A stretch of DNA of 64,000 bases from Cupriavidus sp. IDO. GTDB taxonomy: Bacteria; Pseudomonadota; Gammaproteobacteria; Burkholderiales; Burkholderiaceae. The DNA lies in contig NZ_JWMA01000036.1 of assembly GCF_000812465.1 (NCBI RefSeq), forward strand, positions 1-64,000, read 5' to 3'. The notes beneath the pieces were generated by a model, which saw only the letters and a list, made by a program, of their open reading frames with translations, had not been told where the DNA came from and made no database searches. The position numbers were made by a program, and so were the translations under genes. Shown here piece after piece: positions 1 through 9,576 of the stretch. Each line of letters opens with the position of its first letter. Position 1 is the first letter of the stretch.

Positions 1-103
1 TCCAGGGGCTTCCTCCGCGGCCCTTCATAGTATCTCAGTGAAGCAGAACGTCAGCTTTGTTCCCGTTTGAGCAGGAATGAGCAAGTCTGACGGAACGGCT
101 GCC

Positions 104-1174
104 TCAGCCGGCCCGCTCGTCTCGCGCCCGTGCGGCCAGGCCGAGGAGGGCGTCTACGTGCGTGTCGATGGCGGGGTCATAGCCCAGCAGTGACATAGGG
201 TCCGCCAGCCGGGCCTGACCAGACTGCGCAGCCTCAACGGCGGCGCGGATGGCCCGATCCAGCGTTTCCGCACGATTGCGTGTGAAGGCGTGCACCGCTT
301 GCGGCCGGATGACTTCCAGGCAGGCGATATTGTCCGCAAAGACCAGTGGCGTGCCGCAAAGCATCGATTCCACGCCGACCAGCCCGAACGGTTCGTAGCC
401 AGATGCCAGAATGGTGAAGTCCGCGGCGCGGTAAAGCGCATCGATCCGGTTGCTGTAACCCAGTTCCCTTACGCGCGGGATGCTGCGGCCGACGGGACGG
501 CCCGCTACGGCCAGGGTGATGGGAAGGGCGGAATTCGAGAAATAGTCCGCCAGCAGGTCGAACCCTTTGCGGGCATGGCCGGAGGAGGGGAACAGGAAGA
601 CGATCTCGTCGTCGCCGAAGCCGAACTCCCTGCGCAAGGCCGCCCGCGTCGCGGCATCCACTGGCGTGAAGCGTCGCGTGTCAACGGGCGGGTAGAGCAG
701 GCGCACGCGATCTTCCGGTACGCCGTACAGCTCGATCACTTCCTGCCGCATCAGAGCCGAATGGGCAACCACCCAGCGCGCGCCTGCATACTGGGCGCTT
801 TCCAGTTCGATCTGCCAGGCATCGGTCATCCCGGGCGGTGTGCCACGGGCCGCCAGGTAGCCGCGATGGGTGCCGCCGCAGATGGCAATATCGGAGCCTC
901 GCACGCGATTGCAGCCGATCAGCACTTCGCTGGTGGGCAGGCGTGATTGCAGGCGCCAGGAAAAATAACGGTCGCGCAGCTTGCCGGGCAGCCATGACAC
1001 CTGGATCCGGTGCGGCGTGATGCCGGCCGCCTCCGCCACGCCCGCGTCGAAACGGCGCGCGTAGACCGATACCTCGGTGCCGGTGCGAGCCGCCATTGCC
1101 CGGCTGATGTCGAGCGCATAGCGCTCCAGACCACCGCCGGCGCCGAAGCGATTGCAGGAAATGCCAACTTTCAT
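104..1174 (-). CDS. LPS glycosyltransferase family 1 (WaaG/RfaG-like)
   Basis: A 356-residue GT-B glycosyltransferase expected to add a sugar to the lipopolysaccharide core at the inner face of the inner membrane. The N-terminus has the MKVGISCNRFGAGGGLERY pattern of a Rossmann sugar-acceptor domain with a glycine-rich loop. The C-terminal half has the nucleotide-sugar signature: a PSSGHARKGFD segment near residue 200 and the EPFGLVGVESMLCGTPLV motif near residue 265, whose first Glu begins the EX7E motif of GT4-type enzymes. It ends 104 bases from the window edge and lies 31 bp downstream of another glycosyltransferase on the same strand, so the two are probably co-transcribed. Donor and acceptor sugars cannot be read from sequence. 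Confidence 0.9.
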   Translation of the reverse strand: MKVGISCNRFGAGGGLERYALDISRAMAARTGTEVSVYARRFDAGVAEAAGITPHRIQVSWLPGKLRDRYFSWRLQSRLPTSEVLIGCNRVRGSDIAICGGTHRGYLAARGTPPGMTDAWQIELESAQYAGARWVVAHSALMRQEVIELYGVPEDRVRLLYPPVDTRRFTPVDAATRAALRREFGFGDDEIVFLFPSSGHARKGFDLLADYFSNSALPITLAVAGRPVGRSIPRVRELGYSNRIDALYRAADFTILASGYEPFGLVGVESMLCGTPLVFADNIACLEVIRPQAVHAFTRNRAETLDRAIRAAVEAAQSGQARLADPMSLLGYDPAIDTHVDALLGLAARARDERAG

Positions 1175-1205
1175 CGGTAGATAGATTGGATGGGGGCGAC
1201 TTCGC

Positions 1206-1976
1206 TCAGGGCGCGGGTCTCATGTCGGCGGATTGCGCGGCGTGCAACTGAGCCAGCTTGGCGTATTTGTAATAGCTTGCCTGCGCATTCATCAGCGCCA
1301 CGCCGAACCCCGCGCTGCCGTCCAGGAAGCCGCGCTTGAGGAGATACGTGCGGACAAACGCCCACAAGCCATGGCCGGCCGCCGATGCCACCGAACTGCG
1401 CTTGCCGCGGGCATAGGCCTGCTGCGCGCCAGCGCTGGAGTAGGCGTCGATCTTGCGCAATACGTCCGACAGTGACCGGTAGCTGTAGTGGATCAGCGGT
1501 TCGCGCAGGCGCGCGACAGGGTCATCAACCTTGAGATGCTCGTGAACCAGGTCGTCGGTGAAGCGGCCGCGGCCCTTGCGGAAGACGCGGGTCACGTAAT
1601 CGGGATACCAGCCGGCGTGCCGCACGAAGGTGCCACAGAACGCGGACAGGCGCGGCAGCGCGAGCGCCTGCGCGCCCGGCTGCTCAAGCTGGCGAAGGAT
1701 CTCGTCGCGCAGGGCCGGGGTCACGCGTTCGTCGGCATCCAGGCTGAGAATCCAGTCACCGCTGGCCGCATCGACCGCCCGGTTCTTCTGCGGACCGAAG
1801 CCGGGCCAGGCCTCGGTCTGAATCACGGTGGCACCGGCAGCGCGTGCAATGGCTACGGTGTCATCCGTGCTGGCCCAATCCACTATAATCGCCTCTTCGC
1901 ACCAGGACACACTTTCGAGGCATGGCCCGATATTGTGAGCTTCATTCCTGGTGATGATGACGGCAGAGACTCTCAT
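1206..1976 (-). CDS. LPS core glycosyltransferase family 2 (WaaE/KdtX-like)
   Basis: A 256-residue GT-A enzyme of the family that adds beta-linked glucose to the LPS core heptose. The start MRVSAVIITRNEAHNI is the classical GT2 nucleotide-binding beginning, and LSLDADERV near residue 95 supplies the DXD metal/UDP-sugar motif. The usual DSGSTD motif after the second beta strand is DWASTD here, an unusual substitution. It is transcribed toward and probably with the GT1 gene at 104-1174, and is divergent from the O-antigen ligase, with about 170 bp between them for promoters. The WaaE assignment rests on remembered similarity of the N-terminal 100 residues. Confidence 0.88.
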   Translation of the reverse strand: MRVSAVIITRNEAHNIGPCLESVSWCEEAIIVDWASTDDTVAIARAAGATVIQTEAWPGFGPQKNRAVDAASGDWILSLDADERVTPALRDEILRQLEQPGAQALALPRLSAFCGTFVRHAGWYPDYVTRVFRKGRGRFTDDLVHEHLKVDDPVARLREPLIHYSYRSLSDVLRKIDAYSSAGAQQAYARGKRSSVASAAGHGLWAFVRTYLLKRGFLDGSAGFGVALMNAQASYYKYAKLAQLHAAQSADMRPAP

Positions 1977-2149
1977 GGAACATATGGGCGGCGCATGTGT
2001 CGGACAAGACCGACTGGGCCGCCGGAGTCGCCCACGGCGCCAGGCGCGGGATGGAGACCGTGTATTCTACCGCACTGTCGCAATGATCCCTGCGGACGCC
2101 TGGTGACTTCCAAGCCGGTCCGCAGGCCGTTTTCTCAATCGCAAATTTG

Positions 2150-3457
2150 ATGATACGAGCACATTTGTCCCGTTTTACAGGGATGGAAAAGGTTTTCTCC
2201 CTGCCGGCGTGTGCCGCATTAATCTCCTTTCCTGTCCTGCTGCTGACCTATCCGTCGGCGGCCAATACCGGCTTTACCACATTGCTGGCCTGGTCCCTGG
2301 TCACCCTGGCCACGCAGCGGCGCGCCGGTTTCGACGCCTGGGGAGCGATGCTGCGAACCTACTGGCCGATGGTGGCCGCGATGGCGGCATTGCCGGCCGC
2401 GCTGCTGCTGCGCCAGGTCGTCAGCGGTGAGGTGCCGGACATTCCCTACCTGTACTTGCGCTTCGCGCTGTTCGCGCTGCTGGCATGGGGCCTGACCCGG
2501 CTCGGCGCGCGGCTGCTGCAGTGCGTGCAGTGGGGGCTGGTGGTGGGCGCCATCGTGTCCGCCGTATGGATTCACGGGCTGGCGGAAAACGGACGGCCGA
2601 TCCATGTCGGCATCAATAACGTCATCCCGTTTGCCAATCTGACGCTGCTGATGGGCATGCTCGCGCTGATCTCGGTGGCCTGGGATCGCCGGCGCAACTT
2701 TCTGTCGATCGGCGTGAAGCTGCTCGCTGGAGCTGCCGGGCTGTACACATCCTATATCAGCGCCACGCGCGGTGGCTGGATTGCGATTCCCGTGTTGCTG
2801 CTGATCATGCTCACGGCGATAAGGGGGCTGAGCGCGCGCAGCCGGACGGCGATGCTGGCGGTGCTGGTCGGCGGCATGGCGGCAGCCGGCTATTGCAGCA
2901 GCATCGTCAAGACGCGCATCAATGACGCGGTGTCGAATATCACGGCCATCCTGGCCCACACCGGGCACAGGGGGCTGGATACGTCCGAGGGCTGGCGGCT
3001 GCAGCTGTGGAAGGCCTCGCTCAGCATCATCCAGTCGCATCCGCTGGCCGGCGTGGGTCCCGACGGCTTCTCGCCCACCCTGGAGGCGATGGCGGCCAGC
3101 GGCTTCATTACTCCCGCCACGGCGCAGTTCGGGCACTCGCATAACGACATCCTGTATGCCGGTGCCACGCTCGGCGTGCCGGGCTTGCTGGCGGTGCTGG
3201 CGCTTTATCTGGTGCCGGCTGGCTTCTTCATGCGGCATGTGCGCGACCGCGACGCCGTGGCGCGCGTGGCCGCCGTCATGGGCCTGGCCACCAGCATCGG
3301 CTTCCTGTTGTTCGGCCTGACCGAGGCGATGTTCTTTATCTCAATGACGAACGCCTTCTACACGCTGATGGTCGCCATCTGCTTTGCAATGGTGATCGCC
3401 CGCAAGGATCCGCCCGGGGTGCAAGGACAGCCTGACGCGCGGTTGACGGCCGCATGA
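2150..3457 (+). CDS. O-antigen ligase family membrane protein (WaaL-like)
   Basis: A roughly 435-residue polytopic inner-membrane protein with about 10-12 hydrophobic segments. A large periplasmic loop at about residues 245-330 contains the O-antigen polymerase/ligase (Wzy_C) signature: WKASLSIIQSHPLAGVGPDGF followed by GHSHNDIL, with the conserved His. WaaL moves O-antigen from undecaprenyl-diphosphate to lipid A-core in the periplasm. I use the ATG at 2150; a TTG directly before it and an ATG at 2183, just before the first membrane segment, are alternatives. The stop overlaps the start of the following GT25 gene by 4 bp, indicating translational coupling. Confidence 0.85.
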   Translation: MIRAHLSRFTGMEKVFSLPACAALISFPVLLLTYPSAANTGFTTLLAWSLVTLATQRRAGFDAWGAMLRTYWPMVAAMAALPAALLLRQVVSGEVPDIPYLYLRFALFALLAWGLTRLGARLLQCVQWGLVVGAIVSAVWIHGLAENGRPIHVGINNVIPFANLTLLMGMLALISVAWDRRRNFLSIGVKLLAGAAGLYTSYISATRGGWIAIPVLLLIMLTAIRGLSARSRTAMLAVLVGGMAAAGYCSSIVKTRINDAVSNITAILAHTGHRGLDTSEGWRLQLWKASLSIIQSHPLAGVGPDGFSPTLEAMAASGFITPATAQFGHSHNDILYAGATLGVPGLLAVLALYLVPAGFFMRHVRDRDAVARVAAVMGLATSIGFLLFGLTEAMFFISMTNAFYTLMVAICFAMVIARKDPPGVQGQPDARLTAA

Positions 3458-4227
3458 TCGGCGCTTACGTCATCAATCTCGACAGCGCGCAAGTGCGCAG
3501 GCAGCGCATTTCCGGCCAGCTGGCGAGCCTCGGTATCCCTTTCCAGATCTTTTCTGCGGTGGACGGGCGCGCGTTGGCAGAGGAGGAGGTCGCACGCAGA
3601 TACGACGCTGAGGCCGCTTCGACGCACTACCGTCCCATGAGTCGTGGCGAGGTTGGCTGCGCACTGAGTCACCTCGGTGTGTACCGGAAGATACTCGACG
3701 ATGGCGTCGGCTTCGCCCTGGTGCTGGAGGATGATGCATCACTTGGTGAAGACCTCCCGATTGTGCTGGCAGAGCTGGAAGCTCAGCTCGATTCCGATCG
3801 CGCAGAAGTCGTGTTGCTATCCCACGTCGACAAGTACACTCGCTGGGGCACCTGTTCGCTCGGCGGGGGCCGCAAGCTGGTCAGACGCTACGGTGAGTGG
3901 TGGCTCGCGCATGGCTATGTGGTCACGCGAGCCGCTGCGCAACAGTTGTCGGATGGCCTGCAGCCGCTGTGGTGCGCGGCCGATTACTGGTCCGCTTTCG
4001 AGCGGAGGGGCCTGGTGGCGGCGCGGGCGGTGGTGCCATATTGCATCGGTCTGACTGAGTTGGCGGAGACCTCGTCGCTGGAAACCCACCGTGCCAGCCT
4101 GGACGCCTCCGACAAGGCACAGCGCAGCATCGGCTATTATTTGCGCCGCTATCTCTACCAGCGCTTTATTTTCCAGATCCTCGTCAGGCCTTTCCTGCGC
4201 GTGGCCCGGCAGAAGCGGCCGGGTTAG
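3454..4227 (+). CDS. glycosyltransferase family 25 (LPS biosynthesis)
   Basis: A 257-residue protein with the hallmarks of GT25 LPS galactosyl/glucosyltransferases: an N-terminal YVINLDSAQVRRQRI segment, SRGEVGCALSHLGVYRKIL near residue 65, and ALVLEDDASLG near residue 88 carrying the acidic DD metal site. It starts within the stop codon of the O-antigen ligase gene (ATGA overlap) and is followed by msbA, so it belongs to the rightward LPS operon. The C-terminal 40 residues are basic and hydrophobic, consistent with peripheral inner-membrane attachment. Sugar specificity cannot be inferred. Confidence 0.87.
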   Translation: MIGAYVINLDSAQVRRQRISGQLASLGIPFQIFSAVDGRALAEEEVARRYDAEAASTHYRPMSRGEVGCALSHLGVYRKILDDGVGFALVLEDDASLGEDLPIVLAELEAQLDSDRAEVVLLSHVDKYTRWGTCSLGGGRKLVRRYGEWWLAHGYVVTRAAAQQLSDGLQPLWCAADYWSAFERRGLVAARAVVPYCIGLTELAETSSLETHRASLDASDKAQRSIGYYLRRYLYQRFIFQILVRPFLRVARQKRPG

Positions 4228-4269
4228 CATTTGCGGCCGAGCCCCCATATCCCTACAAAAAGCACTGCA

Positions 4270-6045
4270 GTGACGACATCCAAACCCCCCATCCTGCCGG
4301 GCACCGCCGTGCCGGGAAGCATGTCCGCCCGGCTATGGTCCTACCTGCGTCCTGAGTTGCGCGTCTTCATCGGCGCCATCCTCGCCATGGCGGTTGTCGC
4401 GGGCAGTGAGGGGGTGATCCCCAAGGTCGTCAACGACCTGCTCGACAAAGGCTTCGGCGGCAGCTACGCCGGCACGCTGTGGCATGTGCCCGCCATCCTG
4501 ACCGGCGTGGCGCTGATCCGGGGCGTGGCGCAGTTTGCTTCTGGCTACCTGTTGAACCTGATCTCGAACCGCGTGCTGCTGAAGATGCGCATACAGATGT
4601 TCGAGCGCCTGCTGCATGCCCCGGCGGGGTTCTTCCACCGTAACACCGCTGCGTCGCTGATCAATGCGGTGATCTTCGAGGTCAACCAGGTGCTGCAGAT
4701 CCTGACCAGCGTGTTCATCACGCTGGTGCGCGATTCGCTGACTGTGGTGGCGTTGCTGATCTACCTGTTCTATACGAACTGGCGCCTGACGCTGATCGTT
4801 GCGGTGATCCTGCCGGTGATCGGCTACCTGATGTCGAAGATCAACCGCCGGCTGCGCAAACTCAACCGCGATCACCAGACCTACACCAACAATGCGGCCT
4901 ATGTCGTGGAAGAGGCGGTGGGCGGCTTCAAGGTAGTCAAGCTGCACGGCGGCGAGTCCTATGAGCTATCTCGCTTCCGCCTCGTGGCCGAGCGGCTGAA
5001 GAACTACTCGATGCGCATGGCGGTGGCCGGCGGGCTGAACCAGCCGGTCACGGCCTTCCTGGCCGCGCTGGCGCTGTCGGTCATCATCACTATCGCGATG
5101 GTGCAGGCGCAGGGCAACCAGACCACGGTAGGCGGCTTCACCGGCTTCGTGATGGCAATGCTGCTGCTGATCTCGCCGCTCAAGCACCTGACCGACATCA
5201 ACCAGCCGCTGACGCGAGGCATCACCGCCGCCGAGATGATCTTCCGGCTGATCGACGAGCCGGTCGAGCCGCAGGACGGCGGCAAGTCGCTTGGCCGTGC
5301 CCGTGGCGAACTGGCGTTGGAGAACGTCGGCTTCCGCTATGGCGAGGCGCCGCGCCCCGCGCTGGAGGGAATCAATCTGCGCGTCAGCCCGGGCGAGGTG
5401 GTGGCGCTGGTGGGCCCGTCGGGCAGCGGCAAGACCACGCTGGTCAACCTGGTGCCGCGCTTCTTCGACCCCACCGATGGGCGGATCCTGCTGGACGGCA
5501 TGCCGCTGCCCGAGTTGGGGCTGAAGGACCTGCGCAACCAGATCGCTTTCGTCAGCCAGGATGTGGTGCTGTTCAACGACACCGTGGCCGCCAATGTGGC
5601 GTATGGTGTCCAGTCCGAAAGCGAGATCGACATGGCGCGCGTCGAGCGCGCACTGGCGGCCGCCTACCTGACCGAGACCGTCAAGGGCTTGCCGGAGGGT
5701 GTCAACACCAACATCGGCGACAACGGCATGAAGCTGTCCGGTGGCCAGCGCCAGCGCCTGGCAATCGCCCGCGCCCTGTACAAGGATGCGCCGATCCTGA
5801 TCCTGGACGAAGCCACTTCGGCACTGGATTCGGAATCCGAACGCCAGGTGCAGGCGGCGCTGGAAGAACTGATGAAGGGCCGGACCACGCTGGTGATCGC
5901 GCACCGCCTGTCGACCATCGAGAACGCCGATCGCATTGCGGTGCTGGACCACGGCCGGCTGGCGGAGCAAGGCACGCACGAGCAACTGCTTGCAGCCAAC
6001 GGCCTCTACGCCGGACTGCATCGGATCCAGTTCGCGACGCATTGA
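4270..6045 (+). CDS. msbA: lipid A export ABC transporter MsbA
   Basis: An about 590-residue half-size ABC exporter: six membrane segments in the N-terminal 320 residues, then one nucleotide-binding domain. The ATPase shows Walker [11 protein letters not shown]-loop [11 protein letters not shown], signature [15 protein letters not shown], Walker [13 protein letters not shown] and H-loop IAHRLST. MsbA flips core-lipid A across the inner membrane as a homodimer, and its position in an LPS operon supports that role over a generic exporter. No good ribosome binding site marks the start. I chose GTG 4270; the frame is open upstream to a TTG at 4231, and ATG 4321 is another option. It ends 64 bp from the convergent waaC. 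Confidence 0.92.
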   Translation: MTTSKPPILPGTAVPGSMSARLWSYLRPELRVFIGAILAMAVVAGSEGVIPKVVNDLLDKGFGGSYAGTLWHVPAILTGVALIRGVAQFASGYLLNLISNRVLLKMRIQMFERLLHAPAGFFHRNTAASLINAVIFEVNQVLQILTSVFITLVRDSLTVVALLIYLFYTNWRLTLIVAVILPVIGYLMSKINRRLRKLNRDHQTYTNNAAYVVEEAVGGFKVVKLHGGESYELSRFRLVAERLKNYSMRMAVAGGLNQPVTAFLAALALSVIITIAMVQAQGNQTTVGGFTGFVMAMLLLISPLKHLTDINQPLTRGITAAEMIFRLIDEPVEPQDGGKSLGRARGELALENVGFRYGEAPRPALEGINLRVSPGEVVALVGPSGSGKTTLVNLVPRFFDPTDGRILLDGMPLPELGLKDLRNQIAFVSQDVVLFNDTVAANVAYGVQSESEIDMARVERALAAAYLTETVKGLPEGVNTNIGDNGMKLSGGQRQRLAIARALYKDAPILILDEATSALDSESERQVQAALEELMKGRTTLVIAHRLSTIENADRIAVLDHGRLAEQGTHEQLLAANGLYAGLHRIQFATH

Positions 6046-6109
6046 ATCGGCGGGAGATCCTCCCGCCAGCCGGCCGCCGCGGCGCGCCGGCTACCCTCTC
6101 ACTTGCCGA

Positions 6110-7096
6110 TCAGTGTTGCGAAGCGACTGGCGGCTGGACGCCCAGGACTTCGTCGATGGCCGCCAGCACTTCGGCCCGTTCCGGCACGACACCACCCCCG
6201 CCCAGCGAGACTGCGCGCCCGGGCGCGTTGACACCATACAGGTGCCGCGAAGTCTGGGTAAACAGGATGATCGTCGGGCGGCGGAGGGCGTCGGCGATAT
6301 GCACGAACCCGGTGTCCATACCGACCACCAGCGAGGCCTTGCCGACCATCTGCGCGACCCCGGTGATGCTCAGGCGAGGCATGACCTCGGCGCCGGGCAC
6401 GCTGGCGGCGATGGTCTCGGCTTCGCTGCGCTCGGCATCGTTTCCCCATGGCACCAGTACGCGTAATCCACGCGCCGAGATCGCGCTCCCCACGCTGATC
6501 CAGTCGGCCACCGGCCATTTCTTCTCCTCGCTCGAAGTGGCGTGGAACAGCATCGCATATGGGCCCTTGTCTGCCAGGGCCGGCGTGTTCGGCGGCATTT
6601 CCAGTCCATAGTCCATCTCTTTGGTGAGCTCGAAGCCGAAGGCCCTGCTCACTGCGCGGCGCATGCGCTGCCGTGCACAATCCGCATCGATGTATGGCGC
6701 GAAGATATGGTTGTAGGCAAAGCGGGCACCACTCTCGCCAAGCTCTCCCACCGGATAGCCATAGCGATGACGCGTGCGTGCCAGGAACGAGACGATGGCG
6801 CTCTTGTAGACACCATGTACGTCGAGCACCGCATCGTATTTCTCGCGGCGCAGTTCCCGCAGCGCGCCGAAGATGGCACGCAGGTCGGACCATTTCCGCG
6901 ACTTCTTGACGGCGCGCAGCGGTGCGGCAATCACTCGGTCGATATTGGGGTTCCAGCGCGGCACATCGGCGCAGTACGAGTCGGCGATCCAGTCGATCTT
7001 TACACCGGGAAATGCCCGCTGCAGATCAGCCACCAGCGGCTGGGTGAATACCATGTCACCCAGCGAGGTGAGCTTGACGATGAGAATACGTTTCAT
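6110..7096 (-). CDS. waaC: LPS heptosyltransferase I
   Basis: A 328-residue GT9 enzyme that transfers the first L-glycero-D-manno-heptose from ADP-heptose to Kdo2-lipid A. The start at 7096 gives MKRILIVKLTSLGDMVFTQP, the standard heptosyltransferase beginning; the frame is open a further 30 codons upstream, but that stretch has no family character. Conserved blocks include FHATSSEEKKWP near residue 185 (ADP-heptose site) and VVGMDTGFVHIADALRRPTI near residue 258. It is convergent with msbA and divergent from the AhpD-like gene at 7265. Confidence 0.92.
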   Translation of the reverse strand: MKRILIVKLTSLGDMVFTQPLVADLQRAFPGVKIDWIADSYCADVPRWNPNIDRVIAAPLRAVKKSRKWSDLRAIFGALRELRREKYDAVLDVHGVYKSAIVSFLARTRHRYGYPVGELGESGARFAYNHIFAPYIDADCARQRMRRAVSRAFGFELTKEMDYGLEMPPNTPALADKGPYAMLFHATSSEEKKWPVADWISVGSAISARGLRVLVPWGNDAERSEAETIAASVPGAEVMPRLSITGVAQMVGKASLVVGMDTGFVHIADALRRPTIILFTQTSRHLYGVNAPGRAVSLGGGGVVPERAEVLAAIDEVLGVQPPVASQH

Positions 7097-7264
7097 CGGG
7101 AGATGGGGGAATGGCGGGTTATGTGGGACGCTTGGCGCGTTTGGAAGCCGCGTAGTATGCCTCATCCTGTTGACATCTGTACGCACGCCGGGTGAGCGGC
7201 ACGCTTGTGGTCACTCATCCTCCGGATTCGCTAATATTTGCCAGAACTACGACAGGAGACAATT

Positions 7265-7855
7265 ATGGCCGGTTCCACGTTCCCCATCAGCCGTTACCCC
7301 GTTCCTACCCTGAAAGACCTGCCGGACGACATCCGCCAGCGCATCCTGGAAGTCCAGGACAAAGCAGGCTTCGTGCCTAACGTCTTCCTGACGCTGGCTC
7401 ATCGCCCCGACGAATTCCGCGCCTTCTTCGCCTATCACGACGCGCTGATGCTGAAGGAGGGCGGCCTGACCAAGGGTGAGCGCGAAATGATCGTGGTGGC
7501 CACTTCAGGCGCCAACCAGTGCCTGTACTGCGTGGTGGCGCACGGCGCGATCCTGCGGATCTACGAGAAGAAGCCGCTGGTCGCGGACCAGGTTGCGGTC
7601 AACTATCTGAAGGCTGATATACCGCCGCGCCAGCGCGCCATGCTGGACTTCGCGCTGAAGGTCTGCAAGGCGTCGCACGAGGTCGACGAGGCGGATTTTG
7701 CTGCGCTGCGTGAGCATGGGCTCACTGACGAAGACGCCTGGGACATCGCCGCCATCACGGCCTTCTTCGGATTGTCGAATCGCATGGCCAATACGATCGG
7801 CATGCGTCCCAATGACGAGTTCTACCTGATGGGCCGGGTGCCCAAGGGCAAGTAG
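7265..7855 (+). CDS. peroxidase-related / AhpD-like carboxymuconolactone decarboxylase family protein
   Basis: A 196-residue all-helical protein. The motif NQCLYCVVAHGAILR near residue 80 is the CXXC...H redox centre of AhpD-type alkylhydroperoxidases, and the framework (PNVFLTLAHRPDEF, LTKGEREMIVVATS) matches the uncharacterised peroxidase-related subfamily. It probably takes part in peroxide detoxification in the cytoplasm. The start at 7265 is fixed by an AGGAGAC ribosome binding site six bases upstream. It is monocistronic, divergent from waaC and convergent with the lipoprotein gene 21 bp downstream. Confidence 0.88.
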   Translation: MAGSTFPISRYPVPTLKDLPDDIRQRILEVQDKAGFVPNVFLTLAHRPDEFRAFFAYHDALMLKEGGLTKGEREMIVVATSGANQCLYCVVAHGAILRIYEKKPLVADQVAVNYLKADIPPRQRAMLDFALKVCKASHEVDEADFAALREHGLTDEDAWDIAAITAFFGLSNRMANTIGMRPNDEFYLMGRVPKGK

Positions 7856-7876
7856 GGCGCGCGGAGGCGGCTCAGC

Positions 7877-8386
7877 TCAGCGGATCTCGGCGCACGAGCC
7901 GCTCTTGGGATCGAACAGGACCGGCCAGGCCTGTTCATAGATGCCTGGCGTGCAGTGCTTCTCGCAGCGGGCGTGCGCCAGGGTGATGCGGCGCGGATCC
8001 TGCCACACCATCAATGTGCACTTGCTGCCGTCGATGGCTTCCAGTTCGATATGCGGCGTCTGTTTGACCTGCCGGAAATCGGACAGGTCGAACTGGCACG
8101 AGCCGCGGCGCGACACCCATAGCTTCCACTTCAGCGCCTGCACATTGTTGTGGGAAACGCGCACCTCAGCATCTTCCCGGAAGCCGTCGTCCTCGGTGCG
8201 CCGGCATGTGCCAGCCAGGTCGATTTCATGCGGAGCGATCGGCGTCGCGCGCGCTTGCGGAGCCGGGGGGGCTTCTTTGGCCGCTGGTGGCGCCTGCAAG
8301 GCGGGGCGGGTGGCACGCGGCAATTCCGCGCAGCCAGCACACAGCGCCGCAGCCAGCAGGCAGGCCCCATACTTCGTGGCGTTCAT
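7877..8386 (-). CDS. small hypothetical lipoprotein
   Basis: A 169-residue protein with a lipoprotein signal peptide: short basic start MNATKYG, hydrophobic core, and lipobox LCAGC ending at Cys19. A Pro/Ala-rich linker follows to about residue 50. The remaining roughly 120 residues form a small beta-rich domain with five or six cysteines (for example GTCRRTEDDGF and CEKHCTPGIYEQAW), probably periplasmic and disulphide-bonded. I do not recognise the family. A GAGGAG ribosome binding site precedes ATG 8386. Before the island inserted, this gene lay about 110 bp downstream of rng on the same strand and may have been in its transcription unit. Confidence 0.75.
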   Translation of the reverse strand: MNATKYGACLLAAALCAGCAELPRATRPALQAPPAAKEAPPAPQARATPIAPHEIDLAGTCRRTEDDGFREDAEVRVSHNNVQALKWKLWVSRRGSCQFDLSDFRQVKQTPHIELEAIDGSKCTLMVWQDPRRITLAHARCEKHCTPGIYEQAWPVLFDPKSGSCAEIR

Positions 8387-8494
8387 GCTGACTCCTCGCT
8401 GGCCTTCTTCTCAGACTTATTTATAGAGGATCGGAAGCGGAACGTGGGCAGCCGTGAGTAGGGACAAATACTACGTCTGCCTGATGGCCGGTGC

Positions 8495-8518
8495 TTACAT
8501 CAGGATGATGTCGTACTG
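8495..8518. repeat. left attachment site (attL), remnant 3' end of rng
   Basis: This 24-bp block is the displaced original end of the RNase G gene. On the minus strand it reads Gln-Tyr-Asp-Ile-Ile-Leu-Met and a TAA stop. It matches 19045-19068 except at three or four positions; the identical core shared by both ends is ATGTCGTACTG (8508-8518). Sequence to its left continues as normal chromosome toward the lipoprotein gene. Confidence 0.82.
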
Positions 8519-8589
8519 TGCGTACGTAAAGCGAAATATCCGCACGAAATAAGGGTTTGCGGGGAGATCAACGAGTCGATTTTTCCCCT

Positions 8590-8650
8590 GGCTACCTATC
8601 TAGCTACCAATTTGGGGTGCGCTGGAGTGAGCTGTCGTGAGATCACAACC
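8590..8650. repeat. integrase-arm-like repeat, left copy
   Basis: About 35 bp here, including TAGCTACCAATTT and GTGCGCTG, recurs in the same orientation at 18915-18945 just upstream of the integrase start. Both copies lie inside the island within about 150 bp of an attachment core. That placement is typical of integrase or excisionase arm-binding sites, but the function is inferred. Confidence 0.45.
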
Positions 8651-9128
8651 ATCCGTTTCATCCCCTGCAAATCGTTCAAGCTACGCTCATAAGGTATCGA
8701 CGCCGGTTGCCACAAAAGCTGGGCACCGCCTTTAGCCACCAATTCGCTTTCGATAACTTGCAACCAAGGCCGCATTTCCGTAATCAATGATAATCATTCT
8801 CGTTGCTTAATTTCGCGGCGACAAGAAAATGCCTACCCCGGCGGTCATTGCGTCGCAGCATGCAAGGATGCAGAGCCCCTCCCCCTTGTGGGGCACAGCT
8901 TCGGTACGCTGGCGGGGGGCTTGGTTGCACGGATACAGCGTCGCTAATCTCTGGAGTCATGCGCCACGCAATAGCCTCCATAGGGCCTCTATTCGCTTTG
9001 CGTAGCACGCGCTTGCAGTCGCACATGAAAAAGGTTCACCGCCGACGTGCAAGGAGATTGAAGCGCACGTCGACCCGAAGCGGCCAGCCGTGGCTTCCCA
9101 ATACGGACGTCCACGCCCCTACTGTCTT

Positions 9129-9536
9129 CTAGGAAGGTTGGAGCTTGCGCGCACAAAAACCATAGTCCGTCGGCGTAAAAATTGAGAACCCGAACTCGAC
9201 AAAGGCCGGCCGCAGTCGCTCGGTAATCGGGATCCCATAGACCTCCAGAATCGAGTAACCCGGATCTTGGGAGTAACTATTGTGATGCTCGTCTACAGAA
9301 TCTAGGATGGCATCACACCAGCTTTCTCGATCTGCTCCATACTGAATGAACGTAGTAACGCCGCCTTGCATGTTGAGTCCGGTCGAATTAGGTGTTGCGG
9401 CCCAGATTTGCTCCGCAACGACAGCATTCGCGGGGGTAGCAACAACCCACGTGTGCCAGACTCTTGCGGCCACGTCTCGAATACGAGTTCCAAATTCAGG
9501 ATCTACGATGAGTGCGACAGTATCCTTCGTCACCAT
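9129..9536 (-). CDS. hypothetical protein, island cargo
   Basis: A 135-residue acidic soluble protein that I do not recognise. It has a well-formed alpha/beta composition (for example VALIVDPEFGTRI at the start and ITERLRPAFVEFGFSIFTP near the end), no signal peptide and no membrane segment. It starts 40 bp downstream of the small gene at 9577-9873 on the same strand, so the two look like a two-gene operon. Codon use is less GC-rich than the flanking chromosome. Size, acidity and pairing would fit an immunity or antitoxin protein, but nothing in the sequence proves it. Confidence 0.6.
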   Translation of the reverse strand: MVTKDTVALIVDPEFGTRIRDVAARVWHTWVVATPANAVVAEQIWAATPNSTGLNMQGGVTTFIQYGADRESWCDAILDSVDEHHNSYSQDPGYSILEVYGIPITERLRPAFVEFGFSIFTPTDYGFCARKLQPS

Positions 9537-9576
9537 TCGTCATCTCCCCGCTTCAAGCCAATTTATCGGGCGCACG

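Larger units (their letters stand above)
8387..9128. other. left island boundary region without a convincing gene
   Basis: This 740-bp stretch holds the promoter side of the lipoprotein gene, the original 3' end of rng (8495-8518, the left attachment site) and the first 600 bp of the island. Short open frames on the minus strand (8596-8787 and 8784-9026) have no ribosome binding site and no recognisable motif. The integrase-arm-like repeat at 8590-8650 is described separately. A 17-base block at 9072-9088 recurs with two mismatches at 11222-11238, suggesting decayed sequence. Confidence 0.6.

Noticed and set aside
8596..9026. Two short minus-strand frames near the left island end
   Set aside because: No ribosome binding sites, no recognisable domain, and they overlap the attachment-arm repeat.
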